A stretch of DNA of 64,000 nt. It comes from Flavobacterium difficile (GTDB lineage: Bacteria > Bacteroidota > Bacteroidia > Flavobacteriales > Flavobacteriaceae). Position 1 is the first letter of the stretch. Each line of letters starts with the position of its first letter. The position numbers and the translations under genes are program-made. The stretch spans positions 558,001 to 622,000 of the forward strand of contig NZ_JAAJBT010000001.1 in NCBI RefSeq assembly GCF_011392115.1. The letters run 5' to 3'. Below are positions 9,205 to 18,078 of the stretch, piece after piece. The notes under the pieces were generated by a model. That model was not told the DNA's origin. It worked only from the letters and a program-made list of their open reading frames with translations, and searched no databases.

Positions 9205-9975
9205 CTAGAAATCTATTTCTGCCTCTTTCGGAGCATTGAAATCTATTTTTGTTTTTCTCAATTCGAAATTTTGTCCTAAATACACTCTTCTTACCATTTC
9301 GTCTTCTACCAATTCTTCTGGTTTTCCCGCTTTTAAAATGCCACCTTCAAACATTAAATACGTTTTGTCTGTAATGGCTAAAGTTTCTTGAACGTTATGG
9401 TCGGTAATTAAAATTCCGATGTTTTTGTTTTTCAATTGTGCGACAATTCGCTGGATATCTTCTACCGCAACAGGGTCAACTCCAGCAAAAGGTTCGTCTA
9501 ATAAAATGAATTTTGGATCTGTAGCCAAACATCTTGCGATTTCTGTTCTTCTTCGTTCACCACCGGATAATAAATCGCCACGATTGGTACGAATATGACC
9601 TAAAGAAAACTCTTCAATTAAGCTTTCCATTTTGGCTTCTTGTTCTTTTTTGGTCAAGTTGGTCAATTGTAAAACCGATAAAATATTGTCTTCAATACTC
9701 AATTTTCTAAAAACAGAAGCTTCTTGTGCCAAATAACCAATGCCGTTTTGTGCGCGTTTGTACATAGGAAAATCTGTAATATTCATGTCGTCTAAATAAA
9801 TATTTCCAGAATTCGGCTTAACTAAACCTACAATCATGTAAAAAGAAGTCGTTTTTCCAGCACCATTCGGACCTAATAAACCTACAATTTCTCCTTGATT
9901 TACTTCTACTGAAATCCCTTTTACAACACTTCTTTTCTTGTATGTTTTAACTAAATTTTCGGCTCTTAATTTCAT
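9205..9975 (-). CDS. lptB: LPS export ABC transporter ATPase
   Basis: LptB is the cytoplasmic ATPase that powers LptFG extraction of lipopolysaccharide. Seen here are Walker [10 protein letters not shown] (35-43), the LptB-like signature [17 protein letters not shown], Walker [14 protein letters not shown] and the switch H in TDHNV. The length of 256 aa is slightly above the E. coli protein because of a charged C-terminal tail. It follows the kdsD/tatC/AhpD-like genes on the same strand after a 190-bp gap. Confidence 0.93.
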   Translation of the reverse strand: MKLRAENLVKTYKKRSVVKGISVEVNQGEIVGLLGPNGAGKTTSFYMIVGLVKPNSGNIYLDDMNITDFPMYKRAQNGIGYLAQEASVFRKLSIEDNILSVLQLTNLTKKEQEAKMESLIEEFSLGHIRTNRGDLLSGGERRRTEIARCLATDPKFILLDEPFAGVDPVAVEDIQRIVAQLKNKNIGILITDHNVQETLAITDKTYLMFEGGILKAGKPEELVEDEMVRRVYLGQNFELRKTKIDFNAPKEAEIDF

Positions 9976-9984
9976 GTTTTTTAA

Positions 9985-10165
9985 TATGTCAATTGGTCAA
10001 TTCGGCAATGTGCCTATGTTTTTTAATTTGTCAATTTTCAATAGGGCAATTCGACAATTTTGTGAACTTGTAAAAATATCAAAAAAATACTCATTAAATA
10101 AAATTCTGTTTTCTAATATTTAGTTAATTTTTTACATAGCCAAATTGGCACATTGTCTTATTGGC
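9985..10165. repeat. Intergenic stretch of degenerate CAATT-rich repeats
   Basis: Between lptB and the AhpD-like gene there are repeated short elements such as GTCAATTGGTCAATTCGGCAATGTG and, further on, AAATTGGCACATTG and TTATTGGCTAATT. A similar run occurs at 57990-58045. No convincing gene lies here. Confidence 0.4.
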
Positions 10166-10168
10166 TAA

Positions 10169-10522
10169 TTATTTAATTGGCTCATTTTCCAACGCTTCCC
10201 AAAATTCATATGCTCTTCTTAAGTGAGGAATAACAATGGTTCCACCCACTAAAGTGGCAATACTCATCGCTTCCATCATTTCTGTACGATTTACTCCGTT
10301 TTTGTAAGCAGTTTCTAAATGGTATTTGATGCAATCGTCGCAACGTAAAACGGCTGATGCTACTAATCCTAATAGTTCTTTTGTTTTTACATCTAATGCG
10401 CCTTCGCTGTATGCATTAGTGTCTAAATTAAAGATTCTTTTGATTACTTTGTTGTCATCGGCTAATAATTTTTCATTCATTTTAGCGCGATAGTCGTTGA
10501 ATTCTGTGATTAAATTACTCAT
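10169..10522 (-). CDS. Carboxymuconolactone decarboxylase (AhpD-like) family protein
   Basis: This 117-aa helical protein carries the redox-type motif RCDDCIKYH (CxxC followed by a histidine three residues on), as in AhpD-type alkylhydroperoxidases. The rest fits a single CMD domain (GALDVKTKELLGL; TRTEMMEAMS-like helix). The start overlaps the tatC stop by one base (TAATG). Substrate unknown; a thiol-peroxidase adaptor role is a family guess. Confidence 0.85.
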   Translation of the reverse strand: MSNLITEFNDYRAKMNEKLLADDNKVIKRIFNLDTNAYSEGALDVKTKELLGLVASAVLRCDDCIKYHLETAYKNGVNRTEMMEAMSIATLVGGTIVIPHLRRAYEFWEALENEPIK

Positions 10523-11352
10523 TATGTTATAGATATAGATTTTTTGTTTTTGTTATTTATGAAAGCACTTATAATAATACTAATTTCGAATAAAACTACC
10601 AGCGGAATAGTTACTATAATTTGACTGATTACGTCTGGCGGTGTTACAATTGCTGCGATGATTAGTATAATTACATATGCCCATTTACGGTATTCTCTTA
10701 AAAAGGCAGGCGTGACTAATCCTAACGAAGATAAGAAATAGATAATTATGGGTAATTCAAATACTAAACCTGTAGCTAAAGTTGTGGTTTTAACAGTTCC
10801 GATGTAAGAATTAACGTTTATATCATTTTTAATCACATCTGAAACAGAAAAAGTTGATAAAAAGTTTAACGATAATGGTGTCAATACGAAATATCCAAAA
10901 GCCACACCTAAAAAGAATAATAAAGAAGAAATTACGATGAATTTCACGGCATTTCTTTTTTCTTTTTTATACAAAGCCGGACTAATGAAATTCCAAAATT
11001 GTAATAAAATATAAGGAAAACAAATGACGAATCCTGCGGTGATACAAGTCCAAACCATTAATGAAATTTGTCCTTCAATTTCTGTATTTTGAATGCTAAA
11101 ATTTAAAGTAGTATCGCAGAAACTTTTATCTAAATCATATGTATTCGCTAAATCACAGAAAAACTGATAGGTAATAAAATCACCTTTCATCGGTCCGAAA
11201 ATAATAGTATTAAAAATAAACTCGTTAAAAAAGTAAGCAATCGCACCGCCAATTAAAATCGCTGCTGAACTTCTTACTAATAACCATCTTAGTTCTTCAA
11301 GATGATCTAAAAAAGTCATTTCGTTAATGTTTTTTTTATTCTTTTTTGCCAT
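10522..11352 (-). CDS. tatC: Sec-independent protein translocase TatC
   Basis: TatC is the membrane receptor for twin-arginine signal peptides. The N-terminus MTFLDHLEELRWLLVRS is the conserved cytoplasmic segment with the key Glu and Arg, followed by six predicted membrane helices including SFVxCFPYILLQFWNFISPAL-like and FELPIIIYFLSSLGLVTP. At 276 aa it is slightly longer than E. coli TatC owing to an insert after helix 1 (about residues 55-95). No tatA/tatB gene is adjacent. It is sandwiched in a TAATG-overlapping operon kdsD-tatC-AhpD-like. Confidence 0.94.
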   Translation of the reverse strand: MAKKNKKNINEMTFLDHLEELRWLLVRSSAAILIGGAIAYFFNEFIFNTIIFGPMKGDFITYQFFCDLANTYDLDKSFCDTTLNFSIQNTEIEGQISLMVWTCITAGFVICFPYILLQFWNFISPALYKKEKRNAVKFIVISSLLFFLGVAFGYFVLTPLSLNFLSTFSVSDVIKNDINVNSYIGTVKTTTLATGLVFELPIIIYFLSSLGLVTPAFLREYRKWAYVIILIIAAIVTPPDVISQIIVTIPLVVLFEISIIISAFINNKNKKSISIT

Positions 11353-12317
11353 TATACAATTCCTTCTTTTAAAATGTCGTGTAAATGCAACACCCCTTTG
11401 TAAGTTCCATTATCAATTACCATCAATTGTGTAATTTTATAATCTTCTAAAACATCCAAAGCTTCTGAAACTAAAACCGTTGAAGCAATTGATTTCGGAT
11501 TTTTGGTCATTATGTCTTGTGCCGTTAAATCGGAAAAAGTTTCTCTATCCGTTAACATTCTTCTAATGTCTCCATCGGTAATAATTCCGATTACGTTATC
11601 GTTTTCAACTACAGCGGTAACACCTAAACGCTTCTCAGAAATTTCCATAATTACTTTTTTAATAGAAGCATTTGGAGTTACTTGAGGTGTGTGCGTATTG
11701 TTTAACATGTCTTTCACTCGAAGTAATAATTTCTTTCCTAAAGCACCACCTGGATGGTATTTTGCGAAATCTTCAGCTTGAAAGTTTCTTAGTTTCATTA
11801 AGCAAACCGCAATCGCATCACCTAAAACCAATTGCGCTGTTGTGCTATTTGTAGGCGCTAAACCTAATGGACAGGATTCTTCATCTACATGAGCCAAAAG
11901 AACCAAATCTGATGAAGTGGCTAAAAAAGAGGTAGGATTCGCAGTCATTCCAATTAAAGTAGTTCCGAAATTTTTTATGATTGGCGCTAAAACTTTAATT
12001 TCCGGACTGTTGCCACTTTTTGAAATACATAGCACCAAATCACCAGTTTGAATCATACCTAAATCGCCATGAATCGCTTCTGCTGCGTGTAAAAAAATCG
12101 ATGGTGTTCCAGTAGAATTTAATGTAGCCACAATTTTCTGTGCGATAATAGCACTTTTTCCAATTCCTGTTACCACTAATCTTCCTTTCGATTCGTAAAT
12201 TAGTTGTACAGTTTTTACGAAATCATCTGTAAGATAATGGGTTAGTTTTTGAATACTTTCGCTTTGTGAAAGTATAGATTGCTTGGCGTTTTCTAGGATA
12301 GTTTGTGTTGTATTCAA
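11352..12317 (-). CDS. kdsD: D-arabinose-5-phosphate isomerase (KpsF/GutQ family)
   Basis: The enzyme converts ribulose-5-phosphate to arabinose-5-phosphate for Kdo in LPS. An N-terminal SIS domain (GRLVVTGIGKSAIIAQK, AEAIHGDLG, ISKSGNSPEI) is followed by two CBS domains. I place the start at the TTG at 12317, giving 321 aa, although an ATG at 12383 is in frame. The 22 extra residues are implausible, and a perfect TAAATTTG promoter box (12371-12378) lies inside that extension, so its mRNA could not contain the upstream ATG. Stop and tatC start overlap by one base. Confidence 0.9.
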   Translation of the reverse strand: MNTTQTILENAKQSILSQSESIQKLTHYLTDDFVKTVQLIYESKGRLVVTGIGKSAIIAQKIVATLNSTGTPSIFLHAAEAIHGDLGMIQTGDLVLCISKSGNSPEIKVLAPIIKNFGTTLIGMTANPTSFLATSSDLVLLAHVDEESCPLGLAPTNSTTAQLVLGDAIAVCLMKLRNFQAEDFAKYHPGGALGKKLLLRVKDMLNNTHTPQVTPNASIKKVIMEISEKRLGVTAVVENDNVIGIITDGDIRRMLTDRETFSDLTAQDIMTKNPKSIASTVLVSEALDVLEDYKITQLMVIDNGTYKGVLHLHDILKEGIV

Positions 12318-12370
12318 AATTAAATGAATTATATTTTTGTTTTTAAAGAATAGTTGTATCTTTATAATTG

Positions 12371-12378
12371 CAAATTTA
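12371..12378 (-). promoter_or_regulatory. Promoter -7 box of the kdsD-tatC operon
   Basis: TAAATTTG on the minus strand matches TAnnTTTG exactly. It lies 53 nt before the proposed TTG start and argues against the upstream ATG at 12383. Confidence 0.55.
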
Positions 12379-12438
12379 GACAAAATTCAAATAATAATTG
12401 TCTAAAATTATTTGTTTATAAGTTCAACCCATTTTTTT

Positions 12439-14634
12439 ATGACGGAGCAGAATATTGATTTATACAAGGAATTAAAAAAATACTTTGGATTTTCTCAATT
12501 TAAAGGATTACAAGAAAAAGTAGTTACAAGTATTATATCTGGTAATAACACCTTTGTTATTATGCCAACTGGTGGTGGTAAATCGTTATGTTACCAATTG
12601 CCTGCTTTGGTTTTGGAAGGAACTGCTATTGTAGTTTCACCACTTATTGCGTTAATGAAAAATCAAGTGGATGCTATTAGAAGCATGGGGTCAGATATTG
12701 GTGTGGCGCATGTTTTAAATTCATCGCTTAATAAAACAGAGGTCAATCAGGTAAAAGCTGATATTTTATCAGGTAAAACCAAAATGCTGTATGTAGCACC
12801 TGAATCTTTAACCAAAGAAGATTACATTCAGTTTTTAAAATCAGTAAAAATTTCATTTGTAGCTATTGATGAAGCACATTGTATTTCAGAATGGGGGCAC
12901 GATTTCCGACCTGAATACAGAAATTTAAGAAGCATTATCAAACAGTTAGGCGATGTGCCCATTATTGGATTAACAGCTACGGCCACTCCGAAAGTTCAAG
13001 AAGATATCTTGAAAAACTTAGATATGCCTAATGCTAACACGTTTAAAGCCTCTTTTAATAGGCCAAATCTATATTACGAAATTCGCCCAAAAACTAAAAA
13101 CATTCAAAGCGATTTGATTCGTTTTATCAAACAACACAAAGGAAAATCAGGTGTGATTTACTGTTTAAGTCGTAAAAAAGTGGAAGAAATTGCACAAGTT
13201 TTACAAGTTAATGGTATTTCAGCAGTGCCTTATCATGCTGGATTAGACGCCAAAACCCGTGCGAAACATCAAGACATGTTCTTAATGGAAGATGTAGATG
13301 TAGTGGTTGCAACGATTGCTTTTGGTATGGGAATTGACAAGCCAGATGTACGATTTGTCATACACCACGATATTCCAAAATCGCTAGAAAGTTATTATCA
13401 GGAAACTGGTAGAGCAGGACGAGATGATGGAGAAGGGATTTGCTTGGCTTACTATTCGTACAAAGACATTGAGAAATTAGAAAAATTCATGTCAGGAAAA
13501 CCAATTGCGGAACAAGAAATTGGATTTGCGTTGTTACAAGAAGTAGTGGCTTATGCGGAAACGTCTATGTCGAGAAGAAAGTATTTATTGCATTATTTCG
13601 GTGAAGAATTTGATGAGGTAAATGGGGAAGGTGCAGATATGGATGATAATGTTAGAAATCCGAAAAAGAAAACCGAAGCTCAAAATCAAATTGTTACTTT
13701 ATTAGAAGTCATCATTGATACGAAACAATTGTTCAAACCTAAAGAGGTTATTTTAGCTTTAGTAGGTAAAATTAATGCGATAATTAAGGCTCAAAAAATA
13801 GATACGCTTAAAACTTTCGGTAGTGGAAAAGACCACGACGAGAAATATTGGATGGCTCTAATTCGTCAGGTTTTAGTTGCAGGTTTAATCTCAAAAGATA
13901 TTGAAAGTTACGGAGTTCTAAAAGTAACTCAAGCAGGAAATGATTTCATCAAAAAACCGTATTCTTTCATGGTGGCTGAAGATCATGAGTATAGCGAAGA
14001 AGAGGATGAAAACATCATCGCTGCAGCAAAATCTACAGGAACGGCAGATGAAGCTTTAATGGCTATGTTGAAGGATTTACGTAAAAAAGAAGCGAAAAAA
14101 CATAATGTACCTCCTTTTGTGGTTTTCCAAGATCCATCTTTAGAAGATATGGCTCTGAAATATCCAATTTCAATTGATGAATTGAGCAATGTTCACGGAG
14201 TTGGTGAAGGAAAAGCGAAGAAATTCGGAAAACCTTTCATCGAATTAATTTCAAGATATGTAGAAGATCACGACATCATTCGTCCAGATGATTTAGTGGT
14301 AAAATCGACTGGTGCAAATTCGGCTAACAAATTGTATATCATTCAAAATATTGATAGAAAACTGGCTTTAGACGATATTGCTTCTGCCAAAGGTTTAAAG
14401 TTCGACGATTTGTTAAAAGAAATGGAACAAATTGTATTTTCAGGTACAAAATTGAATATTAAATATTGGATAGATGATATTCTAGATGAAGAGCAACAGG
14501 AAGAAATTCACGAGTATTTTATGGAATCTGAATCAGATAGTATCGAAAAAGCTTTAAAAGAATTCGATGGCGATTACGATACTGAAGAACTTCGACTCAT
14601 GAGAATTAAATTTATTAGTGAAGTAGCCAACTAA
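12439..14634 (+). CDS. recQ: ATP-dependent DNA helicase RecQ
   Basis: RecQ is a 3'-5' helicase of recombination and replication-fork repair. Walker A (MPTGGGKS, about 42-49), DEAH (144-147) with the RecQ aromatic-rich loop ISEWGHDFRPEY, and ETGRAGRD of helicase motif VI are clear. A winged-helix RQC region and a C-terminal HRDC domain follow. I use the ATG at 12439 (MTEQNIDLYKEL, 731 aa); an ATG 27 bases upstream adds an atypical hydrophobic stretch. The zinc-binding cysteines of E. coli-type RecQ are missing: where CRR...CGNCDNC is expected, this protein has MSRRKYLLHYFGEEF and then GADMDDN. Confidence 0.94.
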   Translation: MTEQNIDLYKELKKYFGFSQFKGLQEKVVTSIISGNNTFVIMPTGGGKSLCYQLPALVLEGTAIVVSPLIALMKNQVDAIRSMGSDIGVAHVLNSSLNKTEVNQVKADILSGKTKMLYVAPESLTKEDYIQFLKSVKISFVAIDEAHCISEWGHDFRPEYRNLRSIIKQLGDVPIIGLTATATPKVQEDILKNLDMPNANTFKASFNRPNLYYEIRPKTKNIQSDLIRFIKQHKGKSGVIYCLSRKKVEEIAQVLQVNGISAVPYHAGLDAKTRAKHQDMFLMEDVDVVVATIAFGMGIDKPDVRFVIHHDIPKSLESYYQETGRAGRDDGEGICLAYYSYKDIEKLEKFMSGKPIAEQEIGFALLQEVVAYAETSMSRRKYLLHYFGEEFDEVNGEGADMDDNVRNPKKKTEAQNQIVTLLEVIIDTKQLFKPKEVILALVGKINAIIKAQKIDTLKTFGSGKDHDEKYWMALIRQVLVAGLISKDIESYGVLKVTQAGNDFIKKPYSFMVAEDHEYSEEEDENIIAAAKSTGTADEALMAMLKDLRKKEAKKHNVPPFVVFQDPSLEDMALKYPISIDELSNVHGVGEGKAKKFGKPFIELISRYVEDHDIIRPDDLVVKSTGANSANKLYIIQNIDRKLALDDIASAKGLKFDDLLKEMEQIVFSGTKLNIKYWIDDILDEEQQEEIHEYFMESESDSIEKALKEFDGDYDTEELRLMRIKFISEVAN

Positions 14635-14654
14635 ACACAAATACTAAAATTTTT

Positions 14655-14700
14655 AAAAAATCCAAATTCTAATAGGTATACATTAGAATTTGGATTTTTT
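14655..14700 (+). terminator. recQ terminator
   Basis: A perfect 19-bp inverted repeat (AAAAAATCCAAATTCTAAT and complement) with an 8-nt loop and terminal T run lies 20 nt after the recQ stop. Confidence 0.9.
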
Positions 14701-14825
14701 ATTTTGTCTAACTATTTTCTTTTTTGAACCATTTAAAAGTCATAAATAACTGTTTACCAAAGTTCAACAAAAAATAAATATCTGCTAAATTTACGAAATC
14801 GTTGTATTTTTTGTTTAACAATTAC

Positions 14826-14833
14826 TAAATTTG
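14826..14833 (+). promoter_or_regulatory. Promoter -7 box of the FAS1 lipoprotein gene
   Basis: TAAATTTG fits TAnnTTTG exactly, with a TTG about 21 bp upstream as a weak -33 element and the ATG 23 nt downstream. Confidence 0.55.
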
Positions 14834-14856
14834 TTTAAACAAAAAAAACAATTACT

Positions 14857-15843
14857 ATGAAAAATTTAAATGTAACCCTAAAAGTTATGAGTTTATTACT
14901 TGTATCTTTTCTTAGCACAAGTTGTGATGATGAAGAAGGCACAACAACTCCTCCACAGCAAACTATTGCTCAACTAGCAAGTTCAAGAACTGAATTTTCA
15001 ATTTTAGTCACTGCACTCAATAAGGCAGGCTTAACTAATACATTAAATTCTGCTGGAAATTACACCGTTTTTGCTCCTACTAATGCTGCTTTTAATGCTT
15101 TTCTAGCAGCTAATAATTTTGCAGATTTAGACGCGGTTCCTGTGCCTTTACTTAAAGAAGTTTTGTTAAATCACGTAATTGCTGACGAATTATTTTCTAA
15201 TGAGTTAAGTACAACTTATGTAAAAACCTTAGCTACAGGCGGAGCTTCTACTTCTAACACATTGAGTATGTTTGTAAATGTTTCATCAAATGGAATACGT
15301 TTAAACGGTGTATCTTCTGTTGATACCAATAGTGCAAACATCGATGCTTCAAACGGAGTCATTCATAAAGTTGATGCTGTTATAGGTTTGCCAACAGTGG
15401 TAACTCATGCTACTGCCAATCCTAATTTCTCAACTTTAGTAGCTGCGTTAACTCGACCAGACCAAGCCGATCAAAACTTTGTGGCTACTTTATCAGGTAC
15501 TGCAAATTCTCCTTTTACAGTTTTTGCTCCTACTAATACGGCGTTTGGAAACTTATTAACAGAATTCAATTGGGCTAACCTTAACGCTATTCCAGAAACT
15601 GTTTTAGAGAAAACTTTAAAATATCATGTGGTAACAGGTGCTAATATTTTAGCAGCTGGTATTCCATCAACTAACACAAACATTAATACCTTTTTAGGTC
15701 AAACGTTTATTGTAAATGCTACTGGTGGTGCAAAGATTACTGACTACAATATGAGAGTTAGTAACATTGTAGCAACGGATGTTCAATGTGATAACGGTGT
15801 AATTCATGTCTTAGACAAAGTAATTGTGCCTAATCTCAACTAA
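14857..15843 (+). CDS. Lipoprotein with two fasciclin (FAS1) domains
   Basis: The protein (328 aa) has a lipoprotein signal peptide with lipobox LSTSC (C23). The following DDEE fits the acidic export signal that directs lipoproteins to the surface in Bacteroidota. Two FAS1 domains follow (about 40-180 and 185-328), each with the typical YTVFAPTNAAF or FTVFAPTNTAF strand and a closing NGVIHxxDxVI. FAS1 domains act in cell adhesion. It is a single-gene transcript with its own promoter and terminator. Confidence 0.9.
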   Translation: MKNLNVTLKVMSLLLVSFLSTSCDDEEGTTTPPQQTIAQLASSRTEFSILVTALNKAGLTNTLNSAGNYTVFAPTNAAFNAFLAANNFADLDAVPVPLLKEVLLNHVIADELFSNELSTTYVKTLATGGASTSNTLSMFVNVSSNGIRLNGVSSVDTNSANIDASNGVIHKVDAVIGLPTVVTHATANPNFSTLVAALTRPDQADQNFVATLSGTANSPFTVFAPTNTAFGNLLTEFNWANLNAIPETVLEKTLKYHVVTGANILAAGIPSTNTNINTFLGQTFIVNATGGAKITDYNMRVSNIVATDVQCDNGVIHVLDKVIVPNLN

Positions 15844-15863
15844 TATATTTTTCTCTTTTTTTG

Positions 15864-15900
15864 AAATCCAAATCTCATCATTTATTTGGGATTTGGATTT
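15864..15900. terminator. Terminator between the FAS1 gene and the 80-aa gene
   Basis: A 13-bp stem with one G-U pair (AAATCCAAATCTC / GGGATTTGGATTT), an 11-nt loop and a T run. It sits between converging genes. Confidence 0.85.
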
Positions 15901-15903
15901 TTT

Positions 15904-16146
15904 TTATGCTTTTGTTTCAAAAACCTCACCTCTATGTGGTCGTAAAGCATCTCTAAACCTAATCATATCAGCTTCTTCCACAACTAAATAAGCAATGGCA
16001 TACATGTCATTTAAAATTTCAAAACCTGTAATTTTTAGGGCGTAATTCTCTTTTTCTAAAAATTCTTTCAAATGAATGTCATGATGTTCTGCTGTTTTAG
16101 CTGAAGCAGGCCCACGGAAATCCCAAATTAGTTTTATTTGTCTCAT
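15904..16146 (-). CDS. Conserved-looking small protein of unknown function
   Basis: An 80-aa acidic/basic mixed protein beginning MRQIKLIWDFRGPASAKTAE. It has no signal peptide, no membrane segment and no metal motif. It has a histidine-rich patch (EHHDIHLKEF) and reads like a small alpha/beta cytoplasmic protein. I do not recognise a named family. A perfect promoter box, TAACTTTG at 16151-16158, ends only 4 nt before the ATG, so the mRNA may be leaderless. This also supports the ORF as real. Confidence 0.7.
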   Translation of the reverse strand: MRQIKLIWDFRGPASAKTAEHHDIHLKEFLEKENYALKITGFEILNDMYAIAYLVVEEADMIRFRDALRPHRGEVFETKA

Positions 16147-16794
16147 AGGGCAAAGTTACGAAGGTTTTCAATGTCTCTCAAAATTTATTTATTTGATAAA
16201 TAAAGTATTCAGTTTGTTATTGATTTGATAGAAATTAAATGTATCAATACTGCTAGTTTTGAACCAACTTATAAAAAGTTAAATTTAGCTCATAAAAAAA
16301 TGTGTAATGTTTTACAAGACGACATATTTTTCAAATAAAATAAAACACTTTCATAATCGTATTGGTGTCAGATTTAATGGTGAAAATTTTTTACGAAAGA
16401 TTTGCAAACACTAGGCATGTAAATTAGAATATTTTTTTATTTTTTGGCCGAGATTTCTTCTAACACTTAAAAGGTTGAAGGGATAATTAAAGATTAATTT
16501 CGGGGGAATGTTTTGATAAATTCTGTTTATAATATCCTAGTTTAATTTTGATATTACTCAATTATACACATCTTTAGTCATAAGTTTAAGACTTGATTTT
16601 TTTTCTAATACTAGAATAAACATAAATAAAAGTAATTCCGAGTTGATTCCTTTTTTTAATGACTATGATTTTATTAATTTCTTTTAACTTACCCTAAAAA
16701 CAATAAATAAATTATTCATATCATCAAGAAAATATAATTGGTATGAATTTGAAACAAAGTAAGCAATTTGTTTTCTAGGTGCTTCATTTATATA
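16147..16794. other. Gene-free AT-rich stretch
   Basis: About 650 bases without a convincing ORF or RNA gene. Apart from the promoter box of the 80-aa gene at its left edge, I see no recognisable structure. A short G-rich spot (TTTCGGGGGAATG, near 16499) stands out but could not be assigned. Confidence 0.5.
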
Positions 16795-16824
16795 AAAAGT
16801 GCCGCTATAGTATGCGGCACTTTT
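16795..16824 (-). terminator. Terminator of the first collagen-like module
   Basis: An 11-bp perfect stem (AAAAGTGCCGC / GCGGCACTTTT) with an 8-nt loop. On the minus strand it is followed by a short U tract. It lies just after the stop of the 402-aa gene. Confidence 0.85.
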
Positions 16825-16841
16825 ACATTTTTTTTCTCACA

Positions 16842-18050
16842 TTAGTGTAAGTTTTCCCATGCTGCAGGAACTGATACTCCATAATTAACAATCATATCGA
16901 TGTCGAAATCTGTTACATTTGTAGAACCTTGTAATCCCGTATAATGAGCACCTCTTGGATAAGTATTATTAGCCATACCAATGAAAAATCTATTTCCATT
17001 AGTTGCTGTGAATTCAACATAATAATTTGTACCAGCCACAAAACTGAAACCACTAAAACTCCACAAACCAGTTACAAAATTGAATTCTGAACCAGCCCAT
17101 GGCGCATTTATAGTATTCGTTGAGGTAGCTAACAACGTTCCGTTTGGAGCATTGTAAATTTTACAAACAATGTCCCCCGAAGATACACGTATTGCTACTT
17201 GAGCTTGAATGCTTGTTAGCGCTCCACTAGATAGTGGTTGAATTACTTGACCTTGAGCAGGACCATCATACAAAGCCCATGTACCTGAATTTCCTGTTCC
17301 ATCAACAGGTGCAGGTAGAGCTGCTTTATAAACTTGAAGTTTGTTTTCAGAAGTATTAAAAATCATTCCACCGGTAGGTGTGTTAGAAATTGCATTGCGT
17401 TGAGCAGTTGTCATACGTGGCGGTAAGAATACTTGCGTTGTAGATGATATATCAAGTTTTGCAGCAGCATTTGGACTAGAAGTTCCAATTCCAACATTGC
17501 CACCATTATTGAAGATATTACTGCTATTTGTTACCCAAGAAGAACCGTTCCAATAAGGTGTATTACCAGCAATTGATCCGCTTGCGATAAGACCAGTAGG
17601 GCCTTGTGGACCCTGTGGGCCTTGAGGTCCAGGGGTAGAACTTCCTGATGTTTTCGCATATAATGCATATGGCGAACTTAACAATTGAGAAGTTCCTGAA
17701 ATCGTATAAGAAGTTCCACCTGTTGGATCCGTTTCTGTTTTAATGAAATAGGGACCGTTTGCCCAGTTGATAGTAGTCATGTTTCCTGATACTACAGCAC
17801 CGCTACCAATTTCTATACTTACTAAACCGTTTGTATTTGTAGTTGGGGTTTGAGTTTCTACATACACTGCAGTTCCTGTAGATGAGCCTTGTAAAATGCT
17901 AATTTGCATTCCTACAGCTTGATTTACCACTAAGTTATTTGTAGTGTTTCGTACCACGGCTTGATAGCTCATTTTTTCTGGTGCTTGTGCAAAAGCTATT
18001 GAACCAATTACTAAATTAGTTAATAATAAAATTTGTTTGATTTTTTTCAT
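16842..18050 (-). CDS. Secreted collagen-motif surface protein (first module)
   Basis: The protein (402 aa) has a signal peptide ending IAFAQ. Residues 22-137 form a domain shared almost verbatim with three other proteins in this window ([14 protein letters not shown] to [10 protein letters not shown]). A very short Gly-X-Y tract ([13 protein letters not shown]) follows. Next comes a VGIGTSSPNAAAKLDIS / FLPPRMTTAQRNAI segment like those in flavobacterial surface and tail-fibre-like proteins, then a unique C-terminal domain of about 150 residues. It has no T9SS tail. It lies 28 nt after the T9SS-tailed protein gene and is probably co-transcribed with it. A role at the cell surface is inferred. 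Confidence 0.8.
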   Translation of the reverse strand: MKKIKQILLLTNLVIGSIAFAQAPEKMSYQAVVRNTTNNLVVNQAVGMQISILQGSSTGTAVYVETQTPTTNTNGLVSIEIGSGAVVSGNMTTINWANGPYFIKTETDPTGGTSYTISGTSQLLSSPYALYAKTSGSSTPGPQGPQGPQGPTGLIASGSIAGNTPYWNGSSWVTNSSNIFNNGGNVGIGTSSPNAAAKLDISSTTQVFLPPRMTTAQRNAISNTPTGGMIFNTSENKLQVYKAALPAPVDGTGNSGTWALYDGPAQGQVIQPLSSGALTSIQAQVAIRVSSGDIVCKIYNAPNGTLLATSTNTINAPWAGSEFNFVTGLWSFSGFSFVAGTNYYVEFTATNGNRFFIGMANNTYPRGAHYTGLQGSTNVTDFDIDMIVNYGVSVPAAWENLH

Positions 18051-18078
18051 TTTAGTTTTAGTTTTAGTTTATTTGAAT

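Noticed and set aside
9938..10123. Small plus-strand gene over the lptB start
   Set aside because: It begins antisense to lptB, runs into a degenerate repeat, and has no recognisable protein features.
16842..18050. Prophage tail-fibre gene
   Set aside because: The VGIGT/LDIS segment is shared with phage fibres, but there is a signal peptide and no other phage gene in the region.
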